Counted from the first letter of the stretch, positions 53,367-63,667 are shown. The stretch: 64,000 bases of DNA from Phocaeicola oris (GCF_021295095.1 NZ_JAJLQX010000007.1:54077-118076); one strand, 5' to 3'. The notes: generated by a model not told the origin, from the letters alone. Numbers and translations are program-made.

Positions 53367-54322
53367 TGTTCAAGTTCTTTTTTGATATCAATATAAGGTA
53401 ACTTCCTTTTAAGTTGATTTAAATTTAACACTATTCCATTTAAGAATTCACGATAACTCTCTGAACTCGGAATAAAAGGCTTATGCTTCAATTGCTTGGT
53501 TATATCTGCCCATTCATTTATAATTTGAACCGTCGACGGAGAAAAGTAACATTGCCGGAAACATTCCCATATATAGTCAATGGCTAAAGAAGAAGGATGC
53601 AACATATCATCGGAGTAGAAACGATAGTCACGCAATTCATCCATCATAATCTCATACGAAGGAAAATAATAACAATCAGACACTACCTTCTGCAATTTAT
53701 GAATAGCTAAAAGAAGCGTTGATTTACTTATCTGGTTTCCGTGCAATCCGTCTTTTCTATGACGAATAGGACTGACTGTCAGAAGAATCCGAATTTTTGA
53801 ATTCTGCTTTCGCAAACGCATCAGAGTTGTACTTAAGGTTTTCACAATCTCATCCACATTCAACAGGCGTCGGATGAACAAAGCCTCCGGCATCTTATGG
53901 CAGTTGCCAACAACCTTCCCGTTTTTTTCATATACCCAAGCTGAGCCAAACGTACAGATTAACACGTCTGCTTCTCTAATCAAAATGGCTGCCTGTTTTA
54001 AACGAGAATTAATCTGTTCCAAGCAAGTGGATTGGTCTATAGAAGAAAAAGAGGAATGATGCATCCAGCTGTGCCAAAGTCCATATTCATAAAACAGGTC
54101 ATTAACATGATAGTTTTTTCTGTCCAACAGTTCATTCATTGCTTCAGAAACGGATAACGGATTATAAAGTACGCCAAACGGATTAATATCAATCCGAAAC
54201 TTGTTATCGGCAAGTAGTTCTCCTATATTCTCAGAAAAGCACGAACCAAACAACATCAATCGATCGGAATGATGTATCTCCATTTGCTTTAACGGCAAAT
54301 CTACGTGCGTCCGAAATTCCAT
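53333..54322 (-). CDS. GSCFA-domain protein
   Basis: About 329 aa, named after its motif GSCFSENIGELL. The fold is related to SGNH/GDSL esterases: the GSCF serine stands where the nucleophile block lies, and DDMLHPSSLAIDY supplies the distal Asp and His. The substrate is unknown; adjacency to murF-alr suggests envelope work. An upstream frame starts at 54355, but that codon lies in the -7 element (54353-54360), so MEFRTHVDL is chosen. Confidence 0.83.
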   Translation of the reverse strand: MEFRTHVDLPLKQMEIHHSDRLMLFGSCFSENIGELLADNKFRIDINPFGVLYNPLSVSEAMNELLDRKNYHVNDLFYEYGLWHSWMHHSSFSSIDQSTCLEQINSRLKQAAILIREADVLICTFGSAWVYEKNGKVVGNCHKMPEALFIRRLLNVDEIVKTLSTTLMRLRKQNSKIRILLTVSPIRHRKDGLHGNQISKSTLLLAIHKLQKVVSDCYYFPSYEIMMDELRDYRFYSDDMLHPSSLAIDYIWECFRQCYFSPSTVQIINEWADITKQLKHKPFIPSSESYREFLNGIVLNLNQLKRKLPYIDIKKELEQCQTQLKTFQK

Positions 54323-54352
54323 ATCCTTGATCCCTAACATAAAATTTAAGGA

Positions 54353-54360
54353 CAAATTTA
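54353..54360 (-). promoter_or_regulatory. -7 element of the GSCFA-murF/alr-helicase operon
   Basis: Minus strand TAAATTTG, 31 bp before the chosen start; divergent from the dxs promoter. Confidence 0.5.
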
Positions 54361-54382
54361 CACATTATATACAATAAAATAC

Positions 54383-54390
54383 TAATTTTG
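54383..54390 (+). promoter_or_regulatory. -7 element of dxs
   Basis: TAATTTTG, 62 bp before the dxs start. Confidence 0.5.
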
Positions 54391-54451
54391 TCTCTTAAAT
54401 AAAGCGAAAACAGGCTTTGTGCCTAAGTTCTGTTCTACTAATTTGATAACG

Positions 54452-56350
54452 ATGACAGAAGAAAATTCATATCAATTATTAAATACTATTGATTCTCCTA
54501 ATGATTTGCGTAAGTTAGATATTAATCAGCTTACAGAGATATGTAAGGAGCTTCGACAGAAAATTGTTGATGAACTTTCTTGTAATCCCGGTCATTTCGC
54601 GTCCAGCTTGGGTGTAGTAGAACTGACCGTTGCCTTGCATTATGTTTTCAACACACCATACGACCGGATTGTTTGGGATGTTGGTCATCAGGCCTACGGG
54701 CACAAAATCCTGACAGGGCGTCGTGACTCATTTAAAACAAACAGAAAATTGAATGGTTTGCGTCCATTCCCTTCTCCGGAAGAGAGCATATACGATACTT
54801 TTTCTTGCGGACATGCGTCAAACTCCATATCCGCTGCATTAGGCATGGCCATAGCAGCCAAGCTTAAAAAAGAGAATAAGCGGCATATCGTAGCAGTAAT
54901 CGGTGATGGCGCTATGACCGGCGGACTGGCTTTCGAAGGATTGAATAACGCTTCCATGGACCCGAATAATCTATTGATTATCCTCAACGATAACAATATG
55001 TCCATTGACCGAAACACAAGTGGAATGGAACAGTACTTGCTTAACCTTCAGACTTCTGAAAGTTATAACTTCGTACGTTACAAATTGTCTCAACTGTTTT
55101 CTAAAATGGGAATACTGACTGAAGACCGTCGGAAAAGGATTATTCGTTTTAACAATAGTATAAAGTCCGTGTTGATGCACCAACAGAACGTGTTCGAAGG
55201 AATGAACATTCGTTACTTCGGTCCGGTTGACGGTCACGATGTGAACGGTCTGGTTAAAGTGTTGAACGATATAAAAGACATGAAAGGGCCGCGTCTGCTT
55301 CATATCCACACGGTAAAGGGCAAAGGATTTGAACCGGCCGAAAAAGAAGCAACTGTTTGGCATGCTCCCGGTATGTTCGACAAGGAAACCGGCGAACGCA
55401 TCATCCAAGACGAAGAAGGATTACCACCGAAATTCCAAGATGTTTTTGGAGAAACACTTCTGGAACTCGCTAAACAGAATAATAAGATAATGGGAGTAAC
55501 TCCGGCTATGCCTACGGGATGTTCCATGAATATTATGCAAAAGGATATGCCCGAACGAGTATTCGATGTGGGAATAGCAGAAGGACACGCGGTCACGTTC
55601 TCCGGTGGTATGGCTAAAGAAGGACTCTTGCCTTTCTGCAATATCTACTCATCGTTTATGCAACGAGCTTACGATAATTTTATTCATGATGTGGCACTAC
55701 TAAAGCTCAATGTAGTCCTATGCTTGGATAGAGCAGGACTGGTTGGCGAGGACGGACCGACACATCATGGCATATTCGACTTGGCTTATATGCGACCTAT
55801 CCCCAATGTAACCATTGCTTCTCCTCTTGACGAAACAGAGTTGCGAAACCTAATGTATACAGCTCAGTTACCTGATAAAGGACCGTTCGTCATCCGATAC
55901 CCCAGAGGGCGCGGGTCGTTTGTCAATTGGCGTTGTCAGTTCGCAGAAATCCATATTGGTAAAGGCAGGAAGTTAAAAAACGGAACTGATATGGCCGTTA
56001 TTTCATTGGGATCTATCGGAAAAGTTGCCGAACAAGCTATTCTACGTGCAGAAAAAGACTATGGAAAAAGCATCGCGTGGTATGATCTTCGTTTTTTGAA
56101 ACCTTTAGATGAAGAAATGTTACAAGAAATTGGTCAGCATTTCGAAAAAATTATTACCTTGGAAGACGGTATTCTGAACGGTGGCATGGGAAGTGCCGTA
56201 TTAGAATTCATGAATGATCACCATTTCTATCCGCAAGTCTATAGAATTGGTGTCCATAATAAATTTGTACAACATGGGCCGATAGAAGAACTCTATCGCA
56301 TTTGTGGCATGGATGAAGATAGCATTTATAAAGTATTAACCACTTTCTAA
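54452..56350 (+). CDS. dxs: 1-Deoxy-D-xylulose-5-phosphate synthase
   Basis: 632-aa thiamine-diphosphate enzyme, the first step of the MEP isoprenoid route (pyruvate plus glyceraldehyde-3-phosphate). The TPP motif is GDGAMTGG near 151-158, and [15 protein letters not shown] and RYPRGRG mark the second and third domains. The open frame begins 11 codons earlier with GTG; ATG at 54452 ([10 protein letters not shown]) is preferred. It is followed by trkA after 16 bp and trkH, an unusual but tight operon. Confidence 0.96.
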   Translation: MTEENSYQLLNTIDSPNDLRKLDINQLTEICKELRQKIVDELSCNPGHFASSLGVVELTVALHYVFNTPYDRIVWDVGHQAYGHKILTGRRDSFKTNRKLNGLRPFPSPEESIYDTFSCGHASNSISAALGMAIAAKLKKENKRHIVAVIGDGAMTGGLAFEGLNNASMDPNNLLIILNDNNMSIDRNTSGMEQYLLNLQTSESYNFVRYKLSQLFSKMGILTEDRRKRIIRFNNSIKSVLMHQQNVFEGMNIRYFGPVDGHDVNGLVKVLNDIKDMKGPRLLHIHTVKGKGFEPAEKEATVWHAPGMFDKETGERIIQDEEGLPPKFQDVFGETLLELAKQNNKIMGVTPAMPTGCSMNIMQKDMPERVFDVGIAEGHAVTFSGGMAKEGLLPFCNIYSSFMQRAYDNFIHDVALLKLNVVLCLDRAGLVGEDGPTHHGIFDLAYMRPIPNVTIASPLDETELRNLMYTAQLPDKGPFVIRYPRGRGSFVNWRCQFAEIHIGKGRKLKNGTDMAVISLGSIGKVAEQAILRAEKDYGKSIAWYDLRFLKPLDEEMLQEIGQHFEKIITLEDGILNGGMGSAVLEFMNDHHFYPQVYRIGVHNKFVQHGPIEELYRICGMDEDSIYKVLTTF

Positions 56351-56366
56351 AAAAGAGGACAAAGGA

Positions 56367-57707
56367 ATGAAAATAATTATAGCAGGAGCCGGTTCTGTAG
56401 GTACGCATCTGGCAAAACTTTTGTCGGATGAAAAGCAAGACATCATCCTTATGGACGAAGACGAAAGCAAGTTAGCCGGAATGGATTCAAATTTCGACTT
56501 GATGACTGTTTGTGCTTCTCCCACATCTATATCCGCGCTGAAAGATGCTGACGTAGCTAACGCGGATTTGTTCATTGGTGTCACTCCGGAAGAGAGCCGT
56601 AACATGACAGCCTGTATGCTTGCTACAAATCTCGGCGCGAAAAAAACTGTTGCTCGAATAGATAATTATGAATACCTGTTGCCAAAGAATAAAGAATTCT
56701 TTGAAAAATTGGGGGTCGACTCGCTCATCTATCCGGAAATGCTCGCTGCGAAAGAAATCGTTGACGCACTCAAGATGAGTTGGATTCGTCAATGGTGGGA
56801 ATTCGCAGGTGGAGCACTTGTATTGGTTGGAACAAAGATGCATGAAACCGCTGAGATTCTAAATATCCCTTTGAAAAATCTCGGCGGACGTGAAATTCCT
56901 TTCCATATCGTGGCTATCAAACGTGGTGACGAAACTATTATCCCACGAGGTGATGACGTCATCATGCTAAATGATATTGTCTACTTCACCACAACAAAGA
57001 AATATATCCCCTACATCCGAAAGATATCCGGTAAGGAGAATTATGCCGATGTTCGTAATGTCATCATTATGGGAGGTAGCAGAATAGCTGTTCGTACTTC
57101 ACAATATGTACCTGATTATATGCAAGTAAAAATTATAGAAAAGGACATCAACCGATGTAACAAACTTACCGAACAGGTTGATGACCGCATTATGATAATT
57201 AACGGTGACGGACGCGACCTTAGTCTATTAAAAGAAGAAGGTATAGTGAATACCGAAGCTTTCGTCGCCCTAACCGGTAATGCGGAAACTAATATCCTTG
57301 CCTGTCTCGCTGCAAAGCAGATGGGAGTTCCCAAAACAGTCGCAGAAGTAGAAAACATCGATTATATCCGTATGGCAGAAAGTTTGGACATCGGTACGGT
57401 TATCAATAAAAAGAAAATTGCCGCCAGCCATATCTATCAAATGATGCTCGATGCTGATGTAACCAATGTGAAATGTCTTACTTTCTCTAACTCCGACGTC
57501 GGTGAATTCATAGCAAAGCAAGGTTCCAAGATTACAAAAAAACCGATAAAGGACATGGGACTTCCCAAAGGCATCACTATCGGCGGTATGATTCGTGAAG
57601 GTGAAGGCATGCTGGTTAACGGAAATACGCAGATTCTTCCGGGCGACCATGTGATGGTGTTCTGTCTTGGTGATATGATTAAAAAAGCCGAAATTTATTT
57701 CAACTGA
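56367..57707 (+). CDS. trkA: Trk potassium uptake regulator TrkA
   Basis: 446-aa cytoplasmic gating subunit with two RCK repeats, each with a Rossmann NAD-binding site: IIAGAGSVGTHLAKLL at the start and VIIMGGSRIAVRTS near 232, and each followed by a TrkA_C domain. It binds TrkH and controls potassium entry. The stop codon overlaps the trkH start (TGATG), so translation is coupled. Confidence 0.95.
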   Translation: MKIIIAGAGSVGTHLAKLLSDEKQDIILMDEDESKLAGMDSNFDLMTVCASPTSISALKDADVANADLFIGVTPEESRNMTACMLATNLGAKKTVARIDNYEYLLPKNKEFFEKLGVDSLIYPEMLAAKEIVDALKMSWIRQWWEFAGGALVLVGTKMHETAEILNIPLKNLGGREIPFHIVAIKRGDETIIPRGDDVIMLNDIVYFTTTKKYIPYIRKISGKENYADVRNVIIMGGSRIAVRTSQYVPDYMQVKIIEKDINRCNKLTEQVDDRIMIINGDGRDLSLLKEEGIVNTEAFVALTGNAETNILACLAAKQMGVPKTVAEVENIDYIRMAESLDIGTVINKKKIAASHIYQMMLDADVTNVKCLTFSNSDVGEFIAKQGSKITKKPIKDMGLPKGITIGGMIREGEGMLVNGNTQILPGDHVMVFCLGDMIKKAEIYFN

Positions 57708-59161
57708 TGATCAATAAAAAAATCATATTCTACGCAATGGGCATCCTGCTTTATATCCAAGTAGGATTCCTTCTGCTTTGTGCTTTGATTTCTTTATATT
57801 ATAAGGAGAGCGATTTGGTTGCATTCCTTATCTCCATGGCTATTTGCGCCGGAGTAGCCTCTTTATTCTTCTATGCGGGGAAAGGGACAAAACGCTCTTT
57901 CAGTCGACGCGATGGATACATCATTGTAGCTACAGCATGGATTGTCTCATCCATCATGGGTATGAATCCGTATCTCATCAGCGGATACATTGATAATGTG
58001 AGCGACGCGTTCTTCGAAACCATCTCCGGTTTTACATCAACCGGAGCGAGTATTCTCGACAATGTAGAATCTTTTCCGCACGGACTGCTCTTTTGGCGCA
58101 GTCTCACCCAATGGATTGGTGGCTTGGGAATTGTGTTCTTTACCATCGCCGTACTACCTATCATCGGAACAGGAGGCGTGAAGCTCTTCGCTGCCGAAGC
58201 AACCGGCCCGACACACGACAAGGTTCATCCGCGTATCGGCGTAACAGCTAAGTGGATTTGGATGATTTATGTTGGAATGACAGTTGCTCAAACCGTATTG
58301 CTTCACTTCTCAGGAATGGGACTTTTCGATAGTGTTTGTCATGCATTGGCAACATGTTCAACAGGAGGATTCTCTACCAAACAAGAGAGCATCTCTTTCT
58401 TTCATTCAGCTCGGATAGAATACATCACCATTATTTTCATGTTCCTCAGTGGCGTAAACTACACCTTATTGTACACGACATTACTCAAGTTACGTATCAA
58501 AAAACTCTTTTACAATACCGAATTCCGTTGGTACTTCAGCATTGTAGTACTCGCGACTATGGGTATTACTTTAGGACTCTTTCTTTCCGAAGGAGGCAAC
58601 TTGGAGGGTTCTTTCCGCCGTTCCTTATTCCAAGTTGTATCCATTCAAACTTCAACGGGTTTCATGAGCGATGATTACATGCTCTGGGGACCGTCTCTCT
58701 GGATGATACTCAGCCTATTGATGATTATAGGTTCGTGTGCCGGTTCTACTTCCGGAGGCATTAAATGCATTCGCTTTGCCATTATGTGCAAAGTCGCTCA
58801 TAATCAGTTCAGAAGAATCATTCATCCAAATGCTATCTTCCCTGTCCGTATCAGTCGGCAAGTGATTCCGGAATCAACTAAAACCATCGTTTTAGCTTTC
58901 ATATCCACTTATTTGATTGTAATGTTTGCCAGTTGGCTGATATTGATGATTTTGGGTATGAATTTCACTGAAGCCTACGGTGTGGTCATTTCCTGCCTTG
59001 GCAATACCGGACCGGCCCTTGGTAGTTGCGGACCGGCCTATTCATACAGTGGTATCCCTGTTGCCGCCAAATGGATTTGCTCGTTCCTGATGTTAGCCGG
59101 TCGTTTAGAACTGTTCACTATCCTGATTCTCTTTATGCCAAGTTTCTGGAAAAAACTGTAA
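57707..59161 (+). CDS. trkH: Trk potassium transporter membrane subunit TrkH
   Basis: 484-aa channel-like transporter with four membrane-pore-membrane repeats. The selectivity-filter loops are visible: TISGFTSTGASIL, CSTGGFSTKQES, IQTSTGFMSDD and GNTGPALGSCG; GSCAGSTSGG provides the internal gate loop. It moves potassium inward together with TrkA. Confidence 0.95.
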   Translation: MINKKIIFYAMGILLYIQVGFLLLCALISLYYKESDLVAFLISMAICAGVASLFFYAGKGTKRSFSRRDGYIIVATAWIVSSIMGMNPYLISGYIDNVSDAFFETISGFTSTGASILDNVESFPHGLLFWRSLTQWIGGLGIVFFTIAVLPIIGTGGVKLFAAEATGPTHDKVHPRIGVTAKWIWMIYVGMTVAQTVLLHFSGMGLFDSVCHALATCSTGGFSTKQESISFFHSARIEYITIIFMFLSGVNYTLLYTTLLKLRIKKLFYNTEFRWYFSIVVLATMGITLGLFLSEGGNLEGSFRRSLFQVVSIQTSTGFMSDDYMLWGPSLWMILSLLMIIGSCAGSTSGGIKCIRFAIMCKVAHNQFRRIIHPNAIFPVRISRQVIPESTKTIVLAFISTYLIVMFASWLILMILGMNFTEAYGVVISCLGNTGPALGSCGPAYSYSGIPVAAKWICSFLMLAGRLELFTILILFMPSFWKKL

Positions 59162-59184
59162 TACACGGAATACTTCCGAATACT

Positions 59185-59212
59185 AACTCGTTCATTCCCC
59201 TATAAACGAGTT
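59185..59212 (+). terminator. Possible terminator after trkH
   Basis: AACTCGTT and AACGAGTT arms 24 bp after the stop. No T run follows, so it may only protect the mRNA end. Confidence 0.4.
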
Positions 59213-59292
59213 AACCAATTGATAATATCTCCCTCAGTCAGAGATAAGCCTTACTACATAAAAATGATTGTCTCTTAGATGATAACGACCTT

Positions 59293-59580
59293 ACAGTATG
59301 TTTAAACGATGTTTTCGTGTTCTCTCTCGGCAGACTCATTGATTTTGTCATAAAGAAACTTAAGAAAATGATACGTATGAATCAATCAACTCACACGCAT
59401 AATTTAGTTGTTTCACATCTGTGAAACAAGTGAATCACATCTGTGAAACAAATGAATCACATCTGTGAAACAAATGAATCACATCTGTGAAACGAGTGAA
59501 TCACATCTGTGAAACGAAAAATTCTTCTGATGAATACGGAAAATCAATCGTATCTCTTTCTATATTCATATATATGAAGT
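59293..59580 (-). repeat. Palindromic intergenic repeat, copy 4 (5 units, reverse)
   Basis: The core 59410-59515 has five units at 59410, 59432, 59454, 59476 and 59498, again exactly 22 bp apart. The first is GTTTCACATCTGTGAAAC; the others have GAATCAC as left arm and are almost identical to each other, which suggests recent tandem duplication. The right flank (inverse of CCGTATTCATCAGAAG) and left flank ACAGTATGTTTAAACGATGT match copy 2 inverted. The remaining 59581-59736 shows nothing. Confidence 0.88.
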
Positions 59581-59736
59581 CACTAAGCGTTGCGGACTTA
59601 TTTTCCAAAAGACTACGAGCTGCGAATTCGAATACAAAGTTCTTAATAAAGTTATAACGAATTTCTTATCCTGAATTGAGGTATAAATACTAACAGTTTT
59701 TAAGTTATAAATTCCAACTAACTTAAATAAAAAACG

Positions 59737-59744
59737 TAACTTTG
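59737..59744 (+). promoter_or_regulatory. -7 element of manA
   Basis: TAACTTTG, 23 bp before the start codon. Confidence 0.6.
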
Positions 59745-59767
59745 TATTCAAAATAACACATACAATT

Positions 59768-60739
59768 ATGTATCCATATAAATTTAATCCCATATTAAAG
59801 TCGACCATTTGGGGCGGCGATAAAATTATCCCCTTTAAACATTTAAACGTCAAGCAAGAACAAGTTGGCGAAAGCTGGGAAGTATCTGGCGTACATGGCA
59901 GTGAGTCCATTGTATCAAATGGTCCGGATACCGGAAAAAACTTAGCCCAACTGGTAAAAGAATACAAAGGGCAATTAGTAGGAGAAGACAACTACAAGCA
60001 ATTCGGCAACACTTTTCCATTGCTAATAAAATTTATTGACGCACGCGACGACCTATCCATTCAAGTCCATCCAAACGATGCGTTAGCCGGAAAACGTCAC
60101 AACTCCATGGGAAAAACCGAGATGTGGTATATCATTGATAATGCAAATGATACAGCCCACCTGCATAGTGGTCTAAAGAAACGGATTACTCCTGAAGAGT
60201 ATGCACAAATGGTTGAGAATCATACCATTGTCGATGCATTGGCTGATTATAAAATAAAGCCTGATGAAGTCTATTTTCTCCCTGCCGGACGAATTCACAG
60301 TATAGGGAAAGGTTGTTTTCTTGCTGAGATTCAACAAACCAGCGATATTACTTATCGTATTTATGATTTCAACCGAAAAGATAAGAACGGAAAGACACGC
60401 GAGCTTCACACTGAGTTGGCAAAAGATGCCATCGACTATACTGTGCAAGACGATTATCGCACCCTATACACTCCTGAGCAGAATAAATCGGTAGAGTTAA
60501 TTAACTGCCCGTACTTCACCACTTCGGTATACGATTTAACAGAAGATATGAGTGTGGATTACAGTGAGTTAGATTCTTTCGTCATTTACATCTGCTTAGA
60601 AGGTTCATGCACTGTCACCGACCATGAAAATAATCAGTCGCAACTTCGGGCAGGCGAATCTATCTTATTTCCGGCTACCACAAAAATGATTCAAATAACG
60701 GTAAACGAACACGTTAAGTTCTTGGAAAGCTACGTATAA
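59768..60739 (+). CDS. manA: Mannose-6-phosphate isomerase, class I
   Basis: 323-aa cupin-type zinc isomerase that interconverts fructose-6-phosphate and mannose-6-phosphate. Metal ligands are seen in DLSIQVHPND and KTEMWYII, and PAGRIHSIGKG marks the active site. It supplies mannose-6-phosphate for GDP-mannose made by the separate ManC at 4524. It is monocistronic. Confidence 0.95.
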   Translation: MYPYKFNPILKSTIWGGDKIIPFKHLNVKQEQVGESWEVSGVHGSESIVSNGPDTGKNLAQLVKEYKGQLVGEDNYKQFGNTFPLLIKFIDARDDLSIQVHPNDALAGKRHNSMGKTEMWYIIDNANDTAHLHSGLKKRITPEEYAQMVENHTIVDALADYKIKPDEVYFLPAGRIHSIGKGCFLAEIQQTSDITYRIYDFNRKDKNGKTRELHTELAKDAIDYTVQDDYRTLYTPEQNKSVELINCPYFTTSVYDLTEDMSVDYSELDSFVIYICLEGSCTVTDHENNQSQLRAGESILFPATTKMIQITVNEHVKFLESYV

Positions 60740-60753
60740 GCTAATACAAAAAG

Positions 60754-60793
60754 AAAGAGAGCTGTTTCCCCGAAAAAAGAAACAGTTCTCTTT
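60754..60793. terminator. Bidirectional terminator between manA and the lactonase gene
   Basis: AAAGAGAGCTGTTTC and GAAACAGTTCTCTTT arms (one G-T pair) around a 10-nt loop, between two convergent genes. Confidence 0.85.
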
Positions 60794-60796
60794 GCG

Positions 60797-61957
60797 TCAT
60801 TGTATAAAATTAACAAACATCGGCTTTTCCATTTCAATCTTCTTCCCCATATTAGTAAGCAAACCGGTCTCGGCATTCCGACCGTAAATCTCAACACAAT
60901 TACCATCGCGACTGGCAACAAGAATATATTTCCCGTTAGGAGTAATCGCAAAGTTGCGTGGATGAGGCGCGGTCAACTGATAACCTATTTTCGTCAACGT
61001 ACCGTCAGTAGGATTAATTCTAAAGATGGCAATACCATCACCTTTCAGTCGGACAGAAGAATAAAGAAACTTTCCATCCGGAGAAATATGTATGTCAGCT
61101 CCACCCCGAGCGTCTAAAGAATCAGACTTGATAGACTGCTTTTCTTTCAGATCATCATTGACATAATCAAAAACCGTCACATTATCCGAAAGCTCATTCA
61201 TTAGATAAGCATATTTCCCATCCGCACTAAATATAAGATGCCGGGGGCCATTCCCAGGGCTCACCTTAACATCCCTCTGTAACTTTATTTTAAGCAATGT
61301 AGCGGCGTCACAAGTACAAGCTTCTGAAAAAACGGGAAACACATGAATCTGATCTGTTCCCAAGTCGTCAGCAAATAAATACTTCCCGTCCGGCGAGAAC
61401 TTCACACAATGCAGGTACGGTTTGGTCTGGCGTTCTGGATCAACACTTTTTCCTGTAAAAGGAATGACACAAACAGAATCTTTCAAACAAGCGGAATCAT
61501 TCAATGCGATAACCGTAATGCTGCCTCCGTTATAATTGGCTGTCAGCACAAAACGTTCGGTCGGATCTAATGTAATATTACACGGAGCTCCACCATGAAC
61601 CGAAACTTCATTCAACAGCGTCATCTTTCCGTTCTCCCTATCAAAAGAAATAGCATAAGCACCGGCAGTCTCCGTGGCTTCTTCTTTCACCGCATAAATA
61701 TATTTCCCATCCGAAGTTGTCGTCATAAACGAAGGATTTGATATGCCACTCAAGCCACACAAATAGGTCGCGTTAGCCGATTCTTCATCAAAATAATACG
61801 CACGAATCGATTCTTTTGCCGGATTGCCACAACCTCCAAGCAACATAATAAGCGATGATTTTGTAGCTTCAGCAAGATTTTCTTTTTTCGCTGCAGACTT
61901 GCATGCGAAGAAAAAGAAAGACATTATCATTATGCAGAGAAATGAGATTCTTTTCAT
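60797..61957 (-). CDS. Lactonase-family (6-phosphogluconolactonase-like) lipoprotein
   Basis: 386-aa seven-bladed beta-propeller of the Pgl/lactonase family with a lipoprotein signal (FFACKS, Cys19). Repeated blade motifs such as TSDGKYIYAVKE, SPDGKYLFADDL and SADGKYAYLMNEL are clear, and GNGPRHLIF and APHPRNFAI are family landmarks. Lipid anchoring means it acts outside the cytoplasm, so it is not the pentose-phosphate enzyme and its substrate is unknown. Confidence 0.87.
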   Translation of the reverse strand: MKRISFLCIMIMSFFFFACKSAAKKENLAEATKSSLIMLLGGCGNPAKESIRAYYFDEESANATYLCGLSGISNPSFMTTTSDGKYIYAVKEEATETAGAYAISFDRENGKMTLLNEVSVHGGAPCNITLDPTERFVLTANYNGGSITVIALNDSACLKDSVCVIPFTGKSVDPERQTKPYLHCVKFSPDGKYLFADDLGTDQIHVFPVFSEACTCDAATLLKIKLQRDVKVSPGNGPRHLIFSADGKYAYLMNELSDNVTVFDYVNDDLKEKQSIKSDSLDARGGADIHISPDGKFLYSSVRLKGDGIAIFRINPTDGTLTKIGYQLTAPHPRNFAITPNGKYILVASRDGNCVEIYGRNAETGLLTNMGKKIEMEKPMFVNFIQ

Positions 61958-62058
61958 ATTTCGGAGTATTAGTTATACAAAGGAACAATGATTTTTTGTC
62001 TTTTCGAAGAGATTTGCAAATAAATTATAAAAATAATATTTAGAAAAATAATTATTTG

Positions 62059-62066
62059 TATATTTG
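62059..62066 (+). promoter_or_regulatory. -7 element of ssrA
   Basis: TATATTTG, 13 bp before the tmRNA 5' end. Confidence 0.65.
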
Positions 62067-62078
62067 TCATGACTACTT

Positions 62079-62472
62079 GGGCTTGTTTGGTTTTGACAGC
62101 GAGTTGAGGTGGTATGTAAGCATGCAGAGCGTTGTTAATATGGCTCTATAATCTCAATTATCAAAATTTATCTGGCAACGAAAATTATGCTCTCGCTGCG
62201 TGATTGAAGTATAGTAAATCACCTTTATTTCTGGCATAGTGTTAGAAACGGGATGTCGCTCAAAAGCCCTTGTTCCGAGGCGTTTGATATAGTGGCACAG
62301 CAAAATCGGGAATAGTCAGGGATTCGCCTTGCGTCTTTGATGAAATTTAGAGGATAAGGCATGAGTGGGTGGCTTTGGTCTTGCTTGTGCACGAAAATCG
62401 AAGGCAAAGATAAGCATGTAGAAAGCATATGGTCTCCTTGTTTGGACGAGGGTTCGACTCCCTCCAGGTCCA
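62079..62472 (+). ncRNA. ssrA: tmRNA (transfer-messenger RNA)
   Basis: About 394 nt. The 5' arm GGGCTTG pairs with the 3' arm CAGGTCC to make the tRNA-like acceptor, with the T arm GGTTCGACTCCC near the end and the start GGTTTTGACAGC typical of tmRNA. The tag frame at 62174-62203 encodes GNENYALAA and a stop. CCA is only partly encoded. It rescues stalled ribosomes by trans-translation with SmpB. The gene pncB starts 25 bp later without a clear terminator between them. Confidence 0.96.
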
Positions 62473-62497
62473 CAGATTTTAATCTCTATATAACATC

Positions 62498-63667
62498 ATG
62501 GTTATAAAATCAATCTTAGACACCGACTTGTATAAGTTTACCACTTCGTACGCTTACATCAAGTTATTTCCGTATGCAGAAGGCACTTTCACTTTTAAAG
62601 ACCGCGATGAAACGGAATACAGCGAGGAATTTCTAAAAGAATTCCTTGAAGAAATAAATGAAATGAAAAATATCTGTCTTACTCCGAATGAACTGGAGTA
62701 TATGGATACGCGTTGCCGCTTTCTCCCAAGAGCATATTGGGAATGGTTAGCATCGTTTCACTTTGACCCCGAAAAAGTAAAAGCTTCGCTTGACGAACAG
62801 CATCACTTGCATATTGAGGTAACAGACTATATGTATAAGGTAACATTATACGAAGTCCCTTTATTAGCTGTTATTTCCGAGCTCAAAAACAAATATGATC
62901 ATCATGTCCCCAATAAAGAACAGGTGATTGAACGTTTGAAAACAAAAGTTCTGCTATCAAACAATAATAAGATGACTTATTCCGACTTCGGAACTCGTCG
63001 TCGTTTCTCATTTGAGATTCAAGATTTCGTCATCGGCTATTTAAAAGAGCATTCAACTTATTGCACCGGGACTTCAAATTGTCTGCTGGCCATGAAATAC
63101 AATATGCGTGCCATCGGAACTCATCCACACGAGTGGTTTATGTTCCATGGAGCTCAGTTCGGATATAAACATGCCAACTACATGGCATTAGAGAATTGGG
63201 TAAACGTATACGATGGCGATTTAGGCACTGCCTTAGCCGATACTTATACTTCAGATGCTTTCTTAAGCAATTTCAGTAGGAAACAGGCAAAGTTGTTTGA
63301 CGGCGTACGTTGTGATTCCGGAAATGAGATTGAATTTATTGATCGTTTAATTGACCGTTATAAAGAATTAGGTATTGATCCTACAACAAAGACAATTATC
63401 TTCAGCAATGCACTGAACTTTGAAAAGTCATTAAAAATTTTCCAATATTGTCAGAATAAAATTCGTTGCTCATTTGGAATTGGCACCAACTTAACAAACG
63501 ATACAGGCTTTAAACCTGCAAATATCGTTATGAAGCTGAAAGAATGCCGTATGAACCGAAATCAGGACTGGCGTGAATGCATCAAACTATCAGATGATAT
63601 GGGCAAACACATGGGAAGCAGCGCAGAACTTGAAGCTTGTCTCTATGAATTGAAATTAAAAGGCTAA
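62498..63667 (+). CDS. pncB: Nicotinate phosphoribosyltransferase
   Basis: 389-aa enzyme that converts nicotinate and PRPP into nicotinate mononucleotide in NAD salvage. Typical segments are SILDTDLYKFTTSYAY, FGTRRRFSFEIQ, HEWFMFHGAQFGYKHANYM and the phosphate-binding GIGTNLTNDTG. The start lies 25 bp after the tmRNA with no promoter of its own visible, so it may be made from the ssrA transcript. Confidence 0.95.
   Translation: MVIKSILDTDLYKFTTSYAYIKLFPYAEGTFTFKDRDETEYSEEFLKEFLEEINEMKNICLTPNELEYMDTRCRFLPRAYWEWLASFHFDPEKVKASLDEQHHLHIEVTDYMYKVTLYEVPLLAVISELKNKYDHHVPNKEQVIERLKTKVLLSNNNKMTYSDFGTRRRFSFEIQDFVIGYLKEHSTYCTGTSNCLLAMKYNMRAIGTHPHEWFMFHGAQFGYKHANYMALENWVNVYDGDLGTALADTYTSDAFLSNFSRKQAKLFDGVRCDSGNEIEFIDRLIDRYKELGIDPTTKTIIFSNALNFEKSLKIFQYCQNKIRCSFGIGTNLTNDTGFKPANIVMKLKECRMNRNQDWRECIKLSDDMGKHMGSSAELEACLYELKLKG

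Noticed and set aside
55300-55641. Antisense frame of 113 codons in dxs
   Set aside because: It is a shadow of the dxs coding strand without its own start signals.
59410-59515. CRISPR array
   Set aside because: The 22-bp period leaves only 4 bp between palindromes, so there are no unique spacers, and no cas gene is nearby.
62225-62473. Minus-strand frame of 82 codons
   Set aside because: It is antisense to the tmRNA gene.
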